DNA from: Cinclus cinclus
Taxonomy: Eukaryota > Chordata > Aves > Passeriformes > Cinclidae
Length of the DNA stretch: 64,000 bases
Assembly: GCF_963662255.1 (NCBI RefSeq)
Contig: NW_026912161.1
Location: forward strand, 310,001-374,000
Direction: 5' to 3'
Below the pieces are notes generated by a model that was given only the letters and a program-made list of their open reading frames with translations, had not been told where the DNA came from and did no database searches. Both the position numbers and the translations under genes were made by a program. Positions 1 to 11,032 of this stretch are shown one piece after another. Numbering within the stretch: position 1 is the first letter of the stretch; every line of letters starts with the position of its first letter.

Positions 1-45
1 GTATCCGAGGGAGCGTGGCGCCGCTTAGGCGGGCAAAGCAGAAAG

Positions 46-59
46 GTGCCGCCCGGCAC
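46..59. repeat. Short inverted repeat (GTGCC-GCCC-GGCAC)
   Basis: Five-bp perfect GC-rich arms with a 4-nt spacer, at the same phase in each unit. No variant was found in it. Confidence 0.6.
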
Positions 60-700
60 TGGCTTTGACTCCCTGAGCTTCCTTGCTAGGACAGCAGCTG
101 CCGAAAGCTGGCAACTAGGCTGCCAGAGTGCAGAATGTCGGCGGTCTGGCACGCCTGCTTGCCGAAAGCCAGGATCAGCGAGACAGCGTGCTAGGCTCTG
201 TTTCACAGCACCCTGGAGAACACGCCCTTGAAGAATGCCCTCTCTGCTCCGCAAAAGCTCTGCCACAGTGAAGGTGGAAGAAGCAGCCTGTGGCCACGGG
301 CAGAGCTGGTCAACAGCTGCGCCTAACTTGCCCAAGCTGCGAGAGCATTCTCAGCCGAGTTCTGCTTTGACAGAGCTATTGCTGAACTTTTGCAGCCCCG
401 GAGGCTGCTGAAACCAAGGCTGTGTTCTGCCTCTTCATTCTTGCCTTCCTGTGCTCCAGCGAGAAGTGAAGCTCTGGCACGGCATTCAGCTTTGCCGCCT
501 CTCTGCACGGAAAGCACTAGACAGAACTAGTGTGCTTCGTGCATGCTCTCTCCTCGCTTTTATGGTCACTGCTCTGCTTTTTGCTTGGCAGCGTTCCAAG
601 GGTCCACGGCATACCTCTTGCACAGCGAGAGGTGGCCGGCGAGGAATACTTGCTGGCTTAAGTCGTTCCATGCTCCAGGCATTCATCAGAGCAACACCAT

Positions 701-719
701 GGGGGAAAAGAGGGGGGAA
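701..719 (+). other. Uninterrupted 19-nt purine tract in each unit
   Basis: A run of only G and A with two G runs (five and six Gs) separated by an A-rich segment. It recurs in every unit. Only two G runs are present, so a four-run intramolecular quadruplex is not expected from this tract alone. Confidence 0.7.
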
Positions 720-1057
720 CATTGCAGGACAAATTTCTATGCTGGAACAGGATTGTCTGCGAGACAGCTCTCCGCAGCGCTAGTATTTGGCCAGGCTGAA
801 ATCAGCGCCACGGGAAGCCAATCTGACAAGCGGAGTGCAACGAGCGCGGCGATATGGGGCCACTTGGCAGGTGGCCGAAGAAAGACGGCTGCCCCGCGAA
901 TGGGGTGCCAGAAGGCAAGTTTCAGCAGGGCGTTGCGGGCGAGCTTAATGTGTAGCCGCAGTTGTTCTAGGCGAGATTGTAGCCGAGAAGCTTTCCGTCT
1001 CCATTCACGAGACAAGAAAAGCAGAACGCAATGGTCTAGAGGGTTGAGAAGAAAAGT

Positions 1058-1070
1058 GCTCGTAGCGAGC
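1058..1070. repeat. Short inverted repeat (GCTCG-TAG-CGAGC)
   Basis: Five-bp perfect arms around a 3-nt loop, followed directly by the overlapping self-complementary CGAGCTCG at 1066-1073. Present in every unit at the same phase. No function is inferred. Confidence 0.7.
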
Positions 1071-1105
1071 TCGTTGCGGCAGAAGCGAAAGCCAGGAGCA
1101 GCGTG

Positions 1106-1116
1106 CTCGCTGCGAG
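1106..1116. repeat. Short inverted repeat (CTCGC-T-GCGAG)
   Basis: Five-bp perfect arms around a single T in the majority sequence. Site 1106 (A in units 24, 29 and 39) and site 1110 (G in units 7, 9, 19, 25-27 and 37) are both arm positions, so ten of 46 units lack the perfect form. Confidence 0.7.
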
Positions 1117-1185
1117 AAGTAGACGGCGCTTCGCCTCCTTGGGAAGGAAATCGCGTCTGGGCACGAACGGCAGCCAGCGAAGCTT

Positions 1186-1205
1186 CAGAACAGCAGGCTG
1201 TTCTG
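1186..1205. repeat. Inverted repeat, 9-bp perfect arms, in every unit
   Basis: In unit 1, CAGAACAGC at 1186-1194 is mirrored by GCTGTTCTG at 1197-1205 around a 2-nt centre. It recurs every 1379 bp. In units 7, 9 and 10 the change 1192C breaks one pair. The AGAACA and TGTTCT half-sites are 6 nt apart, not the 3 nt of a canonical steroid-receptor element, so no regulatory role is assigned. Confidence 0.8.
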
Positions 1206-1379
1206 CTCAGCGTGCGAGCCTGAAGTGAGTGGCAAGGGCTAAGGGGACAGTTCCAAGGCATCTAGCTTTCCTGCCTGCAATGCCATTTCTACCCTGCTGT
1301 GGAAAACATTGTCCTTTGCCCTTCTGCTCCGAGAGGCAGAGAGCACCTCGGCAGACGCAGTGCAGAGGGAAAGGACACA

Positions 1380-2758
1380 GTATCCGAGGGAGCGTGGCGC
1401 CGCTTAGGCGGGCAAAGCAGAAAGGTGCCGCCCGGCACTGGCTTTGACTCCCTGAGCTTCCTTGCTAGGACAGCAGCTGCCGAAAGCTGGCAACTAGGCT
1501 GCCAGAGTGCAGAATGTCGGCGGTCTGGCACGCCTGCTTGCCGAAAGCCAGGATCAGCGAGACAGCGTGCTAGGCTCTGTTTCACAGCACCCTGGAGAAC
1601 ACGCCCTTGAAGAATGCCCTCTCTGCTCCGCAAAAGCTCTGCCACAGTGAAGGTGGAAGAAGCAGCCTGTGGCCACGGGCAGAGCTGGTCAACAGCTGCG
1701 CCTAACTTGCCCAAGCTGCGAGAGCATTCTCAGCCGAGTTCTGCTTTGACAGAGCTATTGCTGAACTTTTGCAGCCCCGGAGGCTGCTGAAACCAAGGCT
1801 GTGTTCTGCCTCTTCATTCTTGCCTTCCTGTGCTCCAGCGAGAAGTGAAGCTCTGGCACGGCATTCAGCTTTGCCGCCTCTCTGCACGGAAAGCACTAGA
1901 CAGAACTAGTGTGCTTCGTGCATGCTCTCTCCTCGCTTTTATGGTCACTGCTCTGCTTTTTGCTTGGCAGCGTTCCAAGGGTCCACGGCATACCTCTTGC
2001 ACAGCGAGAGGTGGCCGGCGAGGAATACTTGCTGGCTTAAGTCGTTCCATGCTCAAGGCATTCATCAGAGCAACACCATGGGGGAAAAGAGGGGGGAACA
2101 TTGCAGGACAAATTTCTATGCTGGAACAGGATTGTCTGCGAGACAGCTCTCCGCAGCGCTAGTATTTGGCCAGGCTGAAATCAGCGCCACGGGAAGCCAA
2201 TCTGACAAGCGGAGTGCAACGAGCGCGGCGATATGGGGCCACTTGGCAGGTGGCCGAAGAAAGACGGCTGCCCCGCGAATGGGGTGCCAGAAGGCAAGTT
2301 TCAGCAGGGCGTTGCGGGCGAGCTTAATGTGTAGCCGCAGTTGTTCTAGGCGAGATTGTAGCCGAGAAGCTTTCCGTCTCCATTCACGAGACAAGAAAAG
2401 CAGAACGCAATGGTCTAGAGGGTTGAGAAGAAAAGTGCTCGTAGCGAGCTCGTTGCGGCAGAAGCGAAAGCCAGGAGCAGCGTGCTCGCTGCGAGAAGTA
2501 GACGGCGCTTCGCCTCCTTGGGAAGGAAATCGCGTCTGGGCACGAACGGCAGCCAGCGAAGCTTCAGAACAGCAGGCTGTTCTGCTCAGCGTACGTGCCT
2601 GAAGTGAGTGGCAAGGGCTAAGGGGACAGTACCAAGGCATCTAGCTTTCCTGCTAGCAATGCCATTTCTACCCTGCTGTGGAAAACATTGTCCTTTGCCC
2701 TTCTGCTCCGAGAGGCAGAGAGCACCTCGGCAGACGCAGTGCAGAGGGAAAGGACACA
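1380..2758. repeat. Unit 2: 3'-end haplotype B
   Basis: Carries 1214A, 1217T, 1252A and TA at 1275-1276 but keeps 1044T and 1110C. It therefore has the 3' half of the haplotype seen complete in units 19, 25-27 and 37. Confidence 0.93.
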
Positions 2759-4137
2759 GTATCCGAGGGAGCGTGGCGCCGCTTAGGCGGGCAAAGCAGA
2801 AAGGTGCCGCCCGGCACTGGCTTTGACTCCCTGAGCTTCCTTGCTAGGACAGCAGCTGCCGAAAGCTGGCAACTAGGCTGCCAGAGTGCAGAATGTCGGC
2901 GGTCTGGCACGCCTGCTTGCCGAAAGCCAGGATCAGCGAGACAGCGTGCTAGGCTCTGTTTCACAGCACCCTGGAGAACACGCCCTTGAAGAATGCCCTC
3001 TCTGCTCCGCAAAAGCTCTGCCACAGTGAAGGTGGAAGAAGCAGCCTGTGGCCACGGGCAGAGCTGGTCAACAGCTGCGCCTAACTTGCCCAAGCTGCGA
3101 GAGCATTCTCAGCCGAGTTCTGCTTTGACAGAGCTATTGCTGAACTTTTGCAGCCCCGGAGGCTGCTGAAACCAAGGCTGTGTTCTGCCTCTTCATTCTT
3201 GCCTTCCTGTGCTCCAGCGAGAAGTGAAGCTCTGGCACGGCATTCAGCTTTGCCGCCTCTCTGCACGGAAAGCACTAGACAGAACTAGTGTGCTTCGTGC
3301 ATGCTCTCTCCTCGCTTTTATGGTCACTGCTCTGCTTTTTGCTTGGCAGCGTTCCAAGGGTCCACGGCATACCTCTTGCACAGCGAGAGGTGGCCGGCGA
3401 GGAATACTTGCTGGCTTAAGTCGTTCCATGCTCAAGGCATTCATCAGAGCAACACCATGGGGGAAAAGAGGGGGGAACATTGCAGGACAAATTTCTATGC
3501 TGGAACAGGATTGTCTGCGAGACAGCTCTCCGCAGCGCTAGTATTTGGCCAGGCTGAAATCAGCGCCACGGGAAGCCAATCTGACAAGCGGAGTGCAACG
3601 AGCGCGGCGATATGGGGCCACTTGGCAGGTGGCCGAAGAAAGACGGCTGCCCCGCGAATGGGGTGCCAGAAGGCAAGTTTCAGCAGGGCGTTCCGGGCGA
3701 GCTTAATGTGTAGCCGCAGTTGTTCTAGGCGAGATTGTAGCCGAGAAGCTTTCCGTCTCCATTCACGAGACAAGAAAAGCAGAACGCAATGGTCTAGAGG
3801 GTTGAGAAGAAAAGTGCTCGTAGCGAGCTCGTTGCGGCAGAAGCGAAAGCCAGGAGCAGCGTGCTCGCTGCGAGAAGTAGACGGCGCTTCGCCTCCTTGG
3901 GAAGGAAATCGCGTCTGGGCACGAACGGCAGCCAGCGAAGCTTCAGAACAGCAGGCTGTTCTGCTCAGCGTGCGAGCCTGAAGTGAGTGGCAAGGGCTAA
4001 GGGGACAGTTCCAAGGCATCTAGCTTTCCTGCTAGCAATGCCATTTCTACCCTGCTGTGGAAAACATTGTCCTTTGCCCTTCTGCTCCGAGAGGCAGAGA
4101 GCACCTCGGCAGACGCAGTGCAGAGGGAAAGGACACA
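2759..4137. repeat. Unit 3: 935C with TA
   Basis: Carries 935C (window 3693), shared only with unit 8, and TA at 1275-1276. Sites 1214, 1217 and 1252 are consensus, unlike unit 8. Confidence 0.93.
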
Positions 4138-5516
4138 GTATCCGAGGGAGCGTGGCGCCGCTTAGGCGGGCAAAGCAGAAAGGTGCCGCCCGGCACTGGC
4201 TTTGACTCCCTGAGCTTCCTTGCTAGGACAGCAGCTGCCGAAAGCTGGCAACTAGGCTGCCAGAGTGCAGAATGTCGGCGGTCTGGCACGCCTGCTTGCC
4301 GAAAGCCAGGATCAGCGAGACAGCGTGCTAGGCTCTGTTTCACAGCACCCTGGAGAACACGCCCTTGAAGAATGCCCTCTCTGCTCCGCAAAAGCTCTGC
4401 CACAGTGAAGGTGGAAGAAGCAGCCTGTGGCCACGGGCAGAGCTGGTCAACAGCTGCGCCTAACTTGCCCAAGCTGCGAGAGCATTCTCAGCCGAGTTCT
4501 GCTTTGACAGAGCTATTGCTGAACTTTTGCAGCCCCGGAGGCTGCTGAAACCAAGGCTGTGTTCTGCCTCTTCATTCTTGCCTTCCTGTGCTCCAGCGAG
4601 AAGTGAAGCTCTGGCACGGCATTCAGCTTTGCCGCCTCTCTGCACGGAAAGCACTAGACAGAACTAGTGTGCTTCGTGCATGCTCTCTCCTCGCTTTTAT
4701 GGTCACTGCTCTGCTTTTTGCTTGGCAGCGTTCCAAGGGTCCACGGCATACCTCTTGCACAGCGAGAGGTGGCCGGCGAGGAATACTTGCTGGCTTAAGT
4801 CGTTCCATGCTCAAGGCATTCATCAGAGCAACACCATGGGGGAAAAGAGGGGGGAACATTGCAGGACAAATTTCTATGCTGGAACAGGATTGTCTGCGAG
4901 ACAGCTCTCCGCAGCGCTAGTATTTGGCCAGGCTGAAATCAGCGCCACGGGAAGCCAATCTGACAAGCGGAGTGCAACGAGCGCGGCGATATGGGGCCAC
5001 TTGGCAGGTGGCCGAAGAAAGACGGCTGCCCCGCGAATGGGGTGCCAGAAGGCAAGTTTCAGCAGGGCGTTGCGGGCGAGCTTAATGTGTAGCCGCAGTT
5101 GTTCTAGGCGAGATTGTAGCCGAGAAGCTTTCCGTCTCCATTCACGAGACAAGAAAAGCAGAACGCAATGGTCTAGAGGGTTGAGAAGAAAAGTGCTCGT
5201 AGCGAGCTCGTTGCGGCAGAAGCGAAAGCCAGGAGCAGCGTGCTCGCTGCGAGAAGTAGACGGCGCTTCGCCTCCTTGGGAAGGAAATCGCGTCTGGGCA
5301 CGAACGGCAGCCAGCGAAGCTTCAGAACAGCAGGCTGTTCTGCTCAGCGTGCGAGCCTGAAGTGAGTGGCAAGGGCTAAGGGGACAGTTCCAAGGCATCT
5401 AGCTTTCCTGCCTGCAATGCCATTTCTACCCTGCTGTGGAAAACATTGTCCTTTGCCCTTCTGCTCCGAGAGGCAGAGAGCACCTCGGCAGACGCAGTGC
5501 AGAGGGAAAGGACACA
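4138..5516. repeat. Unit 4: majority sequence
   Basis: Carries the majority state at every variable site compared. Confidence 0.93.
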
Positions 5517-6895
5517 GTATCCGAGGGAGCGTGGCGCCGCTTAGGCGGGCAAAGCAGAAAGGTGCCGCCCGGCACTGGCTTTGACTCCCTGAGCTTCCTT
5601 GCTAGGACAGCAGCTGCCGAAAGCTGGCAACTAGGCTGCCAGAGTGCAGAATGTCGGCGGTCTGGCACGCCTGCTTGCCGAAAGCCAGGATCAGCGAGAC
5701 AGCGTGCTAGGCTCTGTTTCACAGCACCCTGGAGAACACGCCCTTGAAGAATGCCCTCTCTGCTCCGCAAAAGCTCTGCCACAGTGAAGGTGGAAGAAGC
5801 AGCCTGTGGCCACGGGCAGAGCTGGTCAACAGCTGCGCCTAACTTGCCCAAGCTGCGAGAGCATTCTCAGCCGAGTTCTGCTTTGACAGAGCTATTGCTG
5901 AACTTTTGCAGCCCCGGAGGCTGCTGAAACCAAGGCTGTGTTCTGCCTCTTCATTCTTGCCTTCCTGTGCTCCAGCGAGAAGTGAAGCTCTGGCACGGCA
6001 TTCAGCTTTGCCGCCTCTCTGCACGGAAAGCACTAGACAGAACTAGTGTGCTTCGTGCATGCTCTCTCCTCGCTTTTATGGTCACTGCTCTGCTTTTTGC
6101 TTGGCAGCGTTCCAAGGGTCCACGGCATACCTCTTGCACAGCGAGAGGTGGCCGGCGAGGAATACTTGCTGGCTTAAGTCGTTCCATGCTCCAGGCATTC
6201 ATCAGAGCAACACCATGGGGGAAAAGAGGGGGGAACATTGCAGGACAAATTTCTATGCTGGAACAGGATTGTCTGCGAGACAGCTCTCCGCAGCGCTAGT
6301 ATTTGGCCAGGCTGAAATCAGCGCCACGGGAAGCCAATCTGACAAGCGGAGTGCAACGAGCGCGGCGATATGGGGCCACTTGGCAGGTGGCCGAAGAAAG
6401 ACGGCTGCCCCGCGAATGGGGTGCCAGAAGGCAAGTTTCAGCAGGGCGTTGCGGGCGAGCTTAATGTGTAGCCGCAGTTGTTCTAGGCGAGATTGTAGCC
6501 GAGAAGCTTTCCGTCTCCATTCACGAGACAAGAAAAGCAGAACGCAATGGTCTAGAGGGTTGAGAAGAAAAGTGCTCGTAGCGAGCTCGTTGCGGCAGAA
6601 GCGAAAGCCAGGAGCAGCGTGCTCGCTGCGAGAAGTAGACGGCGCTTCGCCTCCTTGGGAAGGAAATCGCGTCTGGGCACGAACGGCAGCCAGCGAAGCT
6701 TCAGAACAGCAGGCTGTTCTGCTCAGCGTGCGAGCCTGAAGTGAGTGGCAAGGGCTAAGGGGACAGTTCCAAGGCATCTAGCTTTCCTGCCTGCAATGCC
6801 ATTTCTACCCTGCTGTGGAAAACATTGTCCTTTGCCCTTCTGCTCCGAGAGGCAGAGAGCACCTCGGCAGACGCAGTGCAGAGGGAAAGGACACA
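5517..6895. repeat. Unit 5: 676C
   Basis: Differs only at 676 (C). Same compared haplotype as units 1, 14 and 15. Confidence 0.93.
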
Positions 6896-8274
6896 GTATC
6901 CGAGGGAGCGTGGCGCCGCTTAGGCGGGCAAAGCAGAAAGGTGCCGCCCGGCACTGGCTTTGACTCCCTGAGCTTCCTTGCTAGGACAGCAGCCGCCGAA
7001 AGCTGGCAACTAGGCTGCCAGAGTGCAGAATGTCGGCGGTCTGGCACGCCTGCTTGCCGAAAGCCAGGATCAGCGAGACAGCGTGCTAGGCTCTGTTTCA
7101 CAGCACCCTGGAGAACACGCCCTTGAAGAATGCCCTCTCTGCTCCGCAAAAGCTCTGCCACAGTGAAGGTGGAAGAAGCAGCCTGTGGCCACGGGCAGAG
7201 CTGGTCAACAGCTGCGCCTAACTTGCCCAAGCTGCGAGAGCATTCTCAGCCGAGTTCTGCTTTGACAGAGCTATTGCTGAACTTTTGCAGCCCCGGAGGC
7301 TGCTGAAACCAAGGCTGTGTTCTGCCTCTTCATTCTTGCCTTCCTGTGCTCCAGCGAGAAGTGAAGCTCTGGCACGGCATTCAGCTTTGCCGCCTCTCTG
7401 CACGGAAAGCACTAGACAGAACTAGTGTGCTTCGTGCATGCTCTCTCCTCGCTTTTATGGTCACTGCTCTGCTTTTTGCTTGGCAGCGTTCCAAGGGTCC
7501 ACGGCATACCTCTTGCACAGCGAGAGGTGGCCGGCGAGGAATACTTGCTGGCTTAAGTCGTTCCATGCTCCAGGCATTCATCAGAGCAACACCATGGGGG
7601 AAAAGAGGGGGGAACATTGCAGGACAAATTTCTATGCTGGAACAGGATTGTCTGCGAGACAGCTCTCCGCAGCGCTAGTATTTGGCCAGGCTGAAATCAG
7701 CGCCACGGGAAGCCAATCTGACAAGCGGAGTGCAACGAGCGCGGCGATATGGGGCCACTTGGCAGGTGGCCGAAGAAAGACGGCTGCCCCGCGAATGGGG
7801 TGCCAGAAGGCAAGTTTCAGCAGGGCGTTGCGGGCGAGCTTAATGTGTAGCCGCAGTTGTTCTAGGCGAGATTGTAGCCGAGAAGCTTTCCGTCTCCATT
7901 CACGAGACAAGAAAAGCAGAACGCAATGGTCTAGAGGGTTGAGAAGAAAAGTGCTCGTAGCGAGCTCGTTGCGGCAGAAGCGAAAGCCAGGAGCAGCGTG
8001 CTCGCTGCGAGAAGTAGACGGCGCTTCGCCTCCTTGGGAAGGAAATCGCGTCTGGGCACGAACGGCAGCCAGCGAAGCTTCAGAACAGCAGGCTGTTCTG
8101 CTCAGCGTGCGAGCCTGAAGTGAGTGGCAAGGGCTAAGGGGACAGTTCCAAGGCATCTAGCTTTCCTGCCTGCAATGCCATTTCTACCCTGCTGTGGAAA
8201 ACATTGTCCTTTGCCCTTCTGCTCCGAGAGGCAGAGAGCACCTCGGCAGACGCAGTGCAGAGGGAAAGGACACA
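6896..8274. repeat. Unit 6: 99C and 676C
   Basis: Carries 99C (window 6994) together with 676C. The same pair occurs elsewhere only in unit 31. Confidence 0.93.
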
Positions 8275-9653
8275 GTATCCGAGGGAGCGTGGCGCCGCTT
8301 AGGCGGGCAAAGCAGAAAGGTGCCGCCCGGCACTGGCTTTGACTCCCTGAGCTTCCTTGCTAGGACAGCAGCTGCCGAAAGCTGGCAACTAGGCTGCCAG
8401 AGTGCAGAATGTCGGCGGTCTGGCACGCCTGCTTGCCGAAAGCCAGGATCAGCGAGACAGCGTGCTAGGCTCTGTTTCACAGCACCCTGGAGAACACGTC
8501 CTTGAAGAATGCCCTCTCTGCTCCGCAAAAGCTCTGCCACAGTGAAGGTGGAAGAAGCAGCCTGTGGCCACGGGCAGAGCTGGTCAACAGCTGCGCCTAA
8601 CTTGCCCAAGCTGCGAGAGCATTCTCAGCCGAGTTCTGCTTTGACAGAGCTATTGCTGAACTTTTGCAGCCCCGGAGGCTGCTGAAACCAAGGCTGTGTT
8701 CTGCCTCTTCATTCTTGCCTTCCTGTGCTCCAGCGAGAAGTGAAGCTCTGGCACGGCATTCAGCTTTGCCGCCTCTCTGCACGGAAAGCACTAGACAGAA
8801 CTAGTGTGCTTCGTGCATGCTCTCTCCTCGCTTTTATGGTCACTGCTCTGCTTTTTGCTTGGCAGCGTTCCAAGGGTCCACGGCATACCTCTTGCACAGC
8901 GAGAGGTGGCCGGCGAGGAATACTTGCTGGCTTAAGTCGTTCCATGCTCAAGGCATTCATCAGAGCAACACCATGGGGGAAAAGAGGGGGGAACATTGCA
9001 GGACAAATTTCTATGCTGGAACAGGATTGTCTGCGAGACAGCTCTCCGCAGCGCTAGTATTTGGCCAGGCTGAAATCAGCGCCACGGGAAGCCAATCTGA
9101 CAAGCGGAGTGCAACGAGCGCGGCGATATGGGGCCACTTGGCAGGTGGCCGAAGAAAGACGGCTGCCCCGCGAATGGGGTGCCAGAAGGCAAGTTTCAGC
9201 AGGGCGTTGCGGGCGAGCTTAATGTGTAGCCGCAGTTGTTCTAGGCGAGATTGTAGCCGAGAAGCTTTCCGTCTCCATTCACGAGACAAGAAAAGCAGAA
9301 CGCAATGGTCTAGAGGGTTGAGAAGAAAAGTGCTCGTAGCGAGCTCGTTGCGGCAGAAGCGAAAGCCAGGAGCAGCGTGCTCGGTGCGAGAAGTAGACGG
9401 CGCTTCGCCTCCTTGGGAAGGAAATCGCGTCTGGGCACGAACGGCAGCCAGCGAAGCTTCAGAACCGCAGGCTGTTCTGCTCAGCGTACGAGCCTGAAGT
9501 GAGTGGCAAGGGCTAAGGGGACAGTTCCAAGGCATCTAGCTTTCCTGCTAGCAATGCCATTTCTACCCTGCTGTGGAAAACATTCTCCTTTGCTCTTCTG
9601 CTCCGAGAGGCAGAGAGCACCTCGGCAGACGCAGTGCAGAGGGAAAGGACACA
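8275..9653. repeat. Unit 7: 3'-end haplotype C, full form
   Basis: Carries 1110G, 1192C, 1214A (with 1217A), TA at 1275-1276, 1311C and 1320T, plus the singleton 225T (window 8499). One of the most diverged units. Apart from 225T it matches unit 9. 1192C breaks the left arm of the 1186-1205 inverted repeat. Confidence 0.93.
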
Positions 9654-11032
9654 GTATCCGAGGGAGCGTGGCGCCGCTTAGGCGGGCAAAGCAGAAAGGT
9701 GCCGCCCGGCACTGGCTTTGACTCCCTGAGCTTCCTTGCTAGGACAGCAGCTGCCGAAAGCTGGCAACTAGGCTGCCAGAGTGCAGAATGTCGGCGGTCT
9801 GGCACGCCTGCTTGCCGAAAGCCAGGATCAGCGAGACAGCGTGCTAGGCTCTGTTTCACAGCACCCTGGAGAACACGCCCTTGAAGAATGCCCTCTCTGC
9901 TCCGCAAAAGCTCTGCCACAGTGAAGGTGGAAGAAGCAGCCTGTGGCCACGGGCAGAGCTGGTCAACAGCTGCGCCTAACTTGCCCAAGCTGCGAGAGCA
10001 TTCTCAGCCGAGTTCTGCTTTGACAGAGCTATTGCTGAACTTTTGCAGCCCCGGAGGCTGCTGAAACCAAGGCTGTGTTCTGCCTCTTCATTCTTGCCTT
10101 CCTGTGCTCCAGCGAGAAGTGAAGCTCTGGCACGGCATTCAGCTTTGCCGCCTCTCTGCACGGAAAGCACTAGACAGAACTAGTGTGCTTCGTGCATGCT
10201 CTCTCCTCGCTTTTATGGTCACTGCTCTGCTTTTTGCTTGGCAGCGTTCCAAGGGTCCACGGCATACCTCTTGCACAGCGAGAGGTGGCCGGCGAGGAAT
10301 ACTTGCTGGCTTAAGTCGTTCCATGCTCAAGGCATTCATCAGAGCAACACCATGGGGGAAAAGAGGGGGGAACATTGCAGGACAAATTTCTATGCTGGAA
10401 CAGGATTGTCTGCGAGACAGCTCTCCGCAGCGCTAGTATTTGGCCAGGCTGAAATCAGCGCCACGGGAAGCCAATCTGACAAGCGGAGTGCAACGAGCGC
10501 GGCGATATGGGGCCACTTGGCAGGTGGCCGAAGAAAGACGGCTGCCCCGCGAATGGGGTGCCAGAAGGCAAGTTTCAGCAGGGCGTTCCGGGCGAGCTTA
10601 ATGTGTAGCCGCAGTTGTTCTAGGCGAGATTGTAGCCGAGAAGCTTTCCGTCTCCATTCACGAGACAAGAAAAGCAGAACGCAATGGTCTAGAGGGTTGA
10701 GAAGAAAAGTGCTCGTAGCGAGCTCGTTGCGGCAGAAGCGAAAGCCAGGAGCAGCGTGCTCGCTGCGAGAAGTAGACGGCGCTTCGCCTCCTTGGGAAGG
10801 AAATCGCGTCTGGGCACGAACGGCAGCCAGCGAAGCTTCAGAACAGCAGGCTGTTCTGCTCAGCGTACGTGCCTGAAGTGAGTGGCAAGGGCTAAGGGGA
10901 CAGTACCAAGGCATCTAGCTTTCCTGCTAGCAATGCCATTTCTACCCTGCTGTGGAAAACATTGTCCTTTGCCCTTCTGCTCCGAGAGGCAGAGAGCACC
11001 TCGGCAGACGCAGTGCAGAGGGAAAGGACACA
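9654..11032. repeat. Unit 8: mosaic of unit-3 and unit-2 types
   Basis: Carries 935C (otherwise only in unit 3), then 1214A, 1217T, 1252A and TA as in unit 2. The switch lies between sites 935 and 1214 (window 10588-10867). It looks like a recombinant, or alternatively the parental combination from which units 2 and 3 were separated. Confidence 0.92.

Larger units (their letters stand above)
841..1200. other. CpG-dense segment of the unit
   Basis: By hand count about 33 of the unit's 77 CpGs fall in these 360 bp, including CpG-rich stretches at 841-850 and 895-898. In contrast 1261-1320 has none. The pattern repeats in each unit. It is a compositional feature; there is no evidence here that it is a promoter. 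Confidence 0.6.
1..1379. repeat. Unit 1: 676C
   Basis: Differs from the majority sequence only at 676 (C, window 676). The 676C state is shared with units 5, 6, 14, 15 and 31. It is used here as the reference unit for positions of internal motifs. Confidence 0.95.

Noticed and set aside
701..719. G-quadruplex
   Set aside because: Only two G runs are present, too few for an intramolecular four-run quadruplex.
1187..1204. Glucocorticoid/androgen response element (AGAACA...TGTTCT)
   Set aside because: The half-sites are perfect but 6 nt apart instead of 3, and a palindrome alone is not evidence of receptor binding.
543..1223. 226-codon plus-strand frame in each unit as a real gene
   Set aside because: No recognisable domain, a stop in three units, no shared frame between units, and open frames on both strands as expected for stop-poor GC-rich DNA. 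Kept only as a low-interest finding.
551..1230. Exon bounded by a pyrimidine-rich CAG acceptor (about 590) and a GTGAGT donor (1225)
   Set aside because: Both motifs are good matches, but single splice-like motifs are common. There is no supporting codon bias, polyadenylation signal or promoter.
737..1261. 174-codon minus-strand frame
   Set aside because: Antisense to the previous frame. Most of the variable sites in it change the residue, and the product resembles nothing I know.
1..1379. CENP-B box
   Set aside because: Every TTCG and CCCG in the unit was checked against the NTTCGNNNNANNCGGGN pattern on both strands and none fits.
1289..1714. 141-codon minus-strand and 103-codon plus-strand frames crossing the arbitrary unit boundary
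   Set aside because: They overlap each other on opposite strands, have no domain or conserved start context, and repeat only because the satellite repeats.
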